Assembly: GCF_008065115.1 (NCBI RefSeq)
Contig: NZ_CP042913.1
Location: 5,963,257 to 6,027,256, forward strand
DNA from: Bythopirellula goksoeyrii
Lineage (GTDB): Bacteria > Planctomycetota > Planctomycetia > Pirellulales > Lacipirellulaceae
Direction of reading: 5' to 3'
DNA length: 64,000 nt
Shown: piece by piece, positions 60,777-64,000 of the stretch
How the letters are laid out: every line of letters begins with the position of its first letter
Numbering within the stretch: the stretch's first letter is position 1
Translations under genes and position numbers: made by a program
The notes under the pieces: model-generated
What the model was told of the DNA's origin: nothing
Databases searched by the model: none
Seen by the model: only the letters and a program-made list of their open reading frames with translations

Positions 60777-63098
60777 TTAAAGCTTCACCGAGCGCAAACG
60801 CAGCGCATTACCGATCACCGAGACGCTGCTGAGACTCATCGCCGCGGCGGCGATCATAGGGCTTAGTAGCCAACCAAATGCAGGGTAAAGCACTCCAGCG
60901 GCGATAGGGATACCGATGGCGTTGTAGCCAAACGCGAAGAAGAGATTCTGGCGGATGTTGCTCATCGTTGCTCGGCTCAATGAGGCCGCTTTGACGACTC
61001 CGCTGAGATCGCCCCCCACGAGTGTAACCCCGGCAGACTCGATGGCCACGTCGCTGCCGGTCCCCATGGCAATTCCCACATCCGCCGCCGCCAGGGCAGG
61101 GGCATCGTTGATGCCATCCCCAGCCATCGCAACAATCTTTCCTTGCTGGCGAAGTTGCTGGACAAAGTCGTGTTTGTCCTCCGGCGAAACTCCGGCCTTG
61201 AAATCGTCAATTCCAAGTTCGTTGGCGACGGCTTGAGCTGTGGCCTGGGCATCGCCAGTGAGCATCACTAGGTTCAACCCAAGCTTGTGGAGCTTCTTGA
61301 TAGTGTCTGGTGTTGTCTCTTTGATCGGATCGGCAATTGCGATTACGCCAAGCAGGTTCTTGTCCGCTGCCACATATACTACCGTGCGACCCGTTGACTG
61401 TAATTCAGTGCTTCTCTCCGTGATCGACTGGGGAATCGGCACACTGGAGTTCGCTAGATAATCGTGTTTTCCAACCAACACGAGGCGACCACCTACTTTC
61501 GCTTCGATGCCGCCACCGGTGGTGCTCTGGAAATCGGAGGCCTCGTCAATTTGTAGATTTCGCTCGCCAGCTGCATCTACGATCGCCCGTGCCAACGGGT
61601 GTTCACTCGCACCTTCCGCGGCGGCGGCGAGCGCCAGCAATTCATCTTTGCTACTGCTTTCCACCGTAACGACATCGACCACCCGCGGACGGCCTTCGGT
61701 GAGCGTACCCGTCTTGTCAACGATAATCGTATCAACCTTTTCCATCGTTTCGAGTACTTGGGCGTCCTTGATCAACACGCCATCTCGGGCACCCCGACCG
61801 ATGCCTACCATGATAGACATCGGCGTTGCCAGTCCCAGCGCGCACGGGCAGGCGATGATCAGCACCGACACGGCAGCCAACAACGCATGCGCAAGTCGCG
61901 GCTCGGGGCCGATGATCGCCCAGACTCCAAAGGCAACCAGTGCCGCGACAATCACCGCCGGCACAAACCAGGCTGCAACGACATCCACCAAACGCTGAAT
62001 CGGCGCGCGACTCCGTTGCGCAGCCGCAACCATGTCGACGATTCGGCCCAGCACTGTCCCCGCTCCCACCTGCTGGGCTTCGATGAGAAGAGTTCCCGTC
62101 TGATTGAGTGTGCCCGCGGAAACCTTGTCGCCCAGTCGCTTTTCCACTGGCAACGGCTCCCCGGTAAGCATTGCCTCGTCGACGGTGCTTTCCCCTTCGC
62201 GCACGACTCCATCGACAGGCGTTTTTTCGCCTGGACGGACTCGGAGAGAATCGCCGACCTGAATCTGATCGAGAGGCACATCTTGTTCGCCGCCGTCCGT
62301 TACGCGATGGGCAGTTTTCGGCGCGAGTTGCATCAGCTCCCGAATAGCTCCGCTTGTGCGCTTGCGCGCTCGCAGTTCGAGCACTTGCCCCAAGAGGACA
62401 AGTGTAATGATGACTGCCGCTGCTTCAAAATAAAGCGGAGGTCGATCATGCTCATAAAACGCAGCCGGGATCAACGAAGGCAGCATCACGGCCACCAAGC
62501 TGAAAGCAAACGCTGTGAGTGTGCCGATCGCGATGAGCGTAAACATGTTAGGACTGCGATGCACAATCGATTGCCAACCACGCACCAGCAGCGGCCAACC
62601 ACACCATAAAACCACAGGTGATGCGAGCGTCAATTGCAGCCAACCGGCAGCTGTGGCCGACAGCCAAGGATCCATTCTGAGCCCCACCATTGGCCCCATG
62701 GTCAGAATCAAGAGCGGCACACTCAGCGCTACACCGACCCAAAATCGCCGCGACATATCGTCCGCCGTCCCGTCCTCTTCCTCCTCAGCTGAGACGGTCT
62801 TTGGCTCCAGGTCCATCCCACACTTGGGGCAACTCCCCGGCCCGACCTGCTCGATCTCGGGATGCATGGGACAAGTGTAAAGTCGAGTATTGTTGCCCTG
62901 GGTGGCAGCGTCGCGCTGTTGTGGTTTATCGTGACAACAGGAATGTTCGTCGCTCTGTTGGTCTGTCGCATGCTGCTTGGCAAAGCGATCGCGACAGCCG
63001 GCGCTGCAGAAGTAATGCGTCGTGCCGTCCTCGGTCAGCGAGAGAGCCGTCTCAGTATCGACCTGCATCCCACAAATCGGATCGGTTGCCTGGTCCAT
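60777..63098 (-). CDS. copA: Copper-type heavy metal translocating P-type ATPase
   Basis: The protein has 773 residues. An N-terminal YHS domain ('DPICGMQVD', CSAGC) and a heavy-metal-binding domain ('TCPMHPEI', 'CPKCGM', about 75-95) replace the usual HMA domain. The transmembrane metal site is Cys417-Pro-Cys419 in '[13 protein letters not shown]'. The phosphorylated Asp461 is in '[11 protein letters not shown]', the nucleotide-site His in 'SEHPLARA', and '[10 protein letters not shown]' closes the hinge. CPC points to Cu(I) or Ag(I) export, and the YHS/MHPEI layout is common in planctomycete and proteobacterial copper pumps. Metal choice is inferred from the motif. Confidence 0.92.
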   Translation of the reverse strand: MDQATDPICGMQVDTETALSLTEDGTTHYFCSAGCRDRFAKQHATDQQSDEHSCCHDKPQQRDAATQGNNTRLYTCPMHPEIEQVGPGSCPKCGMDLEPKTVSAEEEEDGTADDMSRRFWVGVALSVPLLILTMGPMVGLRMDPWLSATAAGWLQLTLASPVVLWCGWPLLVRGWQSIVHRSPNMFTLIAIGTLTAFAFSLVAVMLPSLIPAAFYEHDRPPLYFEAAAVIITLVLLGQVLELRARKRTSGAIRELMQLAPKTAHRVTDGGEQDVPLDQIQVGDSLRVRPGEKTPVDGVVREGESTVDEAMLTGEPLPVEKRLGDKVSAGTLNQTGTLLIEAQQVGAGTVLGRIVDMVAAAQRSRAPIQRLVDVVAAWFVPAVIVAALVAFGVWAIIGPEPRLAHALLAAVSVLIIACPCALGLATPMSIMVGIGRGARDGVLIKDAQVLETMEKVDTIIVDKTGTLTEGRPRVVDVVTVESSSKDELLALAAAAEGASEHPLARAIVDAAGERNLQIDEASDFQSTTGGGIEAKVGGRLVLVGKHDYLANSSVPIPQSITERSTELQSTGRTVVYVAADKNLLGVIAIADPIKETTPDTIKKLHKLGLNLVMLTGDAQATAQAVANELGIDDFKAGVSPEDKHDFVQQLRQQGKIVAMAGDGINDAPALAAADVGIAMGTGSDVAIESAGVTLVGGDLSGVVKAASLSRATMSNIRQNLFFAFGYNAIGIPIAAGVLYPAFGWLLSPMIAAAAMSLSSVSVIGNALRLRSVKL

Positions 63099-63175
63099 GG
63101 GTTTATTACTCCAGAGATTTGTAATAAGGAGTATTTAATAGCCCTCGCATAGAATCAGCGATGTTGTGGACCTCA

Positions 63176-63520
63176 TCACTCCACAACTTCACTCGGTTCT
63201 TCCCAAGTCATCAGATGCGATTCGAATGATTTGATTGCGGCACCACCATCCTCGGCTGGTTCCGATTCAAAGCCGGCCTCCGCCAAAAAGGATTGTTGCT
63301 CTTCATCGACCTGGCCGTTGTCAGCAACGGCCCGCCACCATTGCAATTGCGGCCAGTCGCGACGAACCGTTTTCAACGATGTGCTGACAGTCCGACCGTT
63401 GACACCTGGCGAGAATCCAGCACGAGTGGCAATCGAGGACAAGGTTGCCAGCTTTTCTGCTTTCTTAAGTTCCCAAAGAATGTGAGCAATGGCTTGAGCG
63501 CGAGTTGACGTAACGGACAT
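63176..63520 (-). CDS. Alkyltransferase-like (MGMT-fold) protein without acceptor Cys
   Basis: The protein has 114 residues. Residues about 25-85 follow the DNA-binding half of O6-alkylguanine-DNA alkyltransferase: 'ATLSSIATRAGFSPGVNGRTVSTSLKTV' (HTH with the NGR arginine finger position), then 'QLQWWRAVADNGQVDEEQQSFLAEAGFE' in place of P-C-H-R-V. Trp61 sits where the acceptor Cys should be, the hallmark of ATL proteins, which bind alkylated guanine and hand it to nucleotide excision repair. The remaining C-terminal 30 residues are acidic. The match is by pattern and the motif is atypical (Gln-Trp-Trp rather than Pro-Trp-His). Confidence 0.6.
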   Translation of the reverse strand: MSVTSTRAQAIAHILWELKKAEKLATLSSIATRAGFSPGVNGRTVSTSLKTVRRDWPQLQWWRAVADNGQVDEEQQSFLAEAGFESEPAEDGGAAIKSFESHLMTWEEPSEVVE

Positions 63521-63847
63521 GAATCACTTCTGACGGCTAAATGTTAATTGTTCTTAGTTCTGGGCGCCTGTAGTCTTCGGCCAGTCTTGGCTTTTGATTG
63601 CAATGGTGTTGTTGAGAACCGATCAATCAATGTACTTGCCCAGATGGACGGAAGCGGCGTGAAGCTCCCTCATTCCCTCTGACAAGATTCATTCTACACT
63701 ATCGTGCACTATCTTGTCTTCACGGCGTTCTTCCCTTGAAGTACGCATGTCCAGCAGGGTGCAACGTGCCCGTAAGAACTATTTGACAGTGAATATAGAG
63801 GCCAAAGAGAAGAACTTCCGGCGACGGCTACTAATAACCACCAATCT
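63521..63847. other. Intergenic region, no supported gene
   Basis: About 330 bases between two minus-strand genes. Short frames (63709-63912 on the minus strand) overlap the partial membrane gene in another frame and lack features. No clear terminator seen. Confidence 0.4.
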
Positions 63848-64000
63848 CTATAGCACGACTTCTTCGTGTTCGAGTTGCTCTGGCGGCTGCCCCATCCAGA
63901 GTGGCGTGGCAATGAACCACACGATGGTAGCGATCAGCATGGCCAGCTTCGTTTGGGATAGATCTAGCGAACCGGTTAGGAACATGACCGATGGTACAAT
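63848..64000 (-). CDS. C-terminal end of a membrane protein (runs off the window)
   Basis: The last 50 residues of a gene starting beyond 64000. A hydrophobic helix (KLAMLIATIVWFIATPLWMG) is followed by a short cytoplasmic tail (QPPEQLEHEEVVL). It looks like the end of a multi-pass transporter or permease. The family cannot be judged from this part. Confidence 0.55.
   Translation of the reverse strand: MVPSVMFLTGSLDLSQTKLAMLIATIVWFIATPLWMGQPPEQLEHEEVVL

Noticed and set aside
61599-62609. 336-residue plus-strand frame opposite the copper ATPase
   Set aside because: The ATPase has every P-type motif in frame; the antisense frame has none.
63709-63912. 67-residue minus-strand frame near the window end
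   Set aside because: Overlaps the better-supported end of a membrane protein in another frame.
1-64000. CRISPR array, rRNA, tRNA, integrase or prophage
   Set aside because: I looked for spaced direct repeats, tRNA-like T-arm words and integrase motifs and saw none I could support. A tRNAscan or Infernal run would settle the tRNA point.

Overview
The window looks like a chromosomal segment of a planctomycete, most likely in the order Pirellulales. This is inferred from gene content: six PEP-CTERM (exosortase-anchored) exported proteins, a Tat-exported Gfo/Idh/MocA oxidoreductase, four arylsulfatases in one block, an ECF sigma factor paired with a membrane anti-sigma protein, many small intergenic palindromic repeats, and an Lgt with a planctomycete-like GCCYG motif. 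There is no rRNA, no tRNA I can recognise, no CRISPR array and no intact transposase or integrase.

Layout. 0-6.2 kb: FliL-like lipoprotein, secreted oxidoreductase, anti-sigma/ECF-sigma pair, secreted Ig-like protein and a small membrane protein. 6.6-10.7 kb: two PEP-CTERM genes; the second sits between a full sugar-isomerase-like gene and a 187-bp duplicate of that gene's 3' end. 10.9-18.4 kb: sppA, rlmN, a PEP-CTERM protein, a PDZ protein, lgt, a tiny secreted protein and a VIT1-like transporter. 18.6-22.8 kb: a PEP-CTERM protein with a metzincin-like motif, a DUF2156 protein, and two tandem structured RNA elements with covarying stems ahead of another PEP-CTERM gene. 22.9-30.1 kb: HlyD-type adaptor, terpene-cyclase-fold protein, gluQ, DUF2089 + TPR pair, a 58-aa membrane ORF and a leishmanolysin-like PEP-CTERM protease.

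30.1-38.6 kb is a minus-strand glutamate synthase block (LysR - gltB - gltD - HAD phosphatase). Between gltB and gltD lies a GxxExxY nuclease-like gene bounded by a perfect 26-bp inverted repeat. 38.6-39.8 kb is a repeat-rich intergenic stretch. 40.6-46.3 kb is a minus-strand osmoprotectant operon for N-acetylglutaminylglutamine amide (NAGGN): acetamidase/formamidase - asnO - ngg - M42 peptidase. 46.9-55.7 kb holds four sulfatases, a LapA-like protein, and fragments of a HAD phosphatase and a fifth sulfatase. 56.3-64 kb: a beta-barrel protein, a SnoaL-like protein, a truncated ZIP transporter, a PEP-utilising phosphotransferase lacking the usual C-terminal barrel, a copper-type P-ATPase, a Cys-less alkyltransferase-like DNA-binding protein, and the end of a membrane protein running off the window.

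The strongest leads are (1) the tandem RNA elements at 21.62-21.89 kb, whose stems differ by compensatory base changes; (2) the inverted-repeat-bounded GxxExxY cassette inside the glt operon; (3) the gene debris in the sulfatase block; (4) palindromic repeats that fill gene junctions and in one case carry the start codon of rlmN; and (5) an alkyltransferase-like protein with Trp in place of the acceptor Cys.
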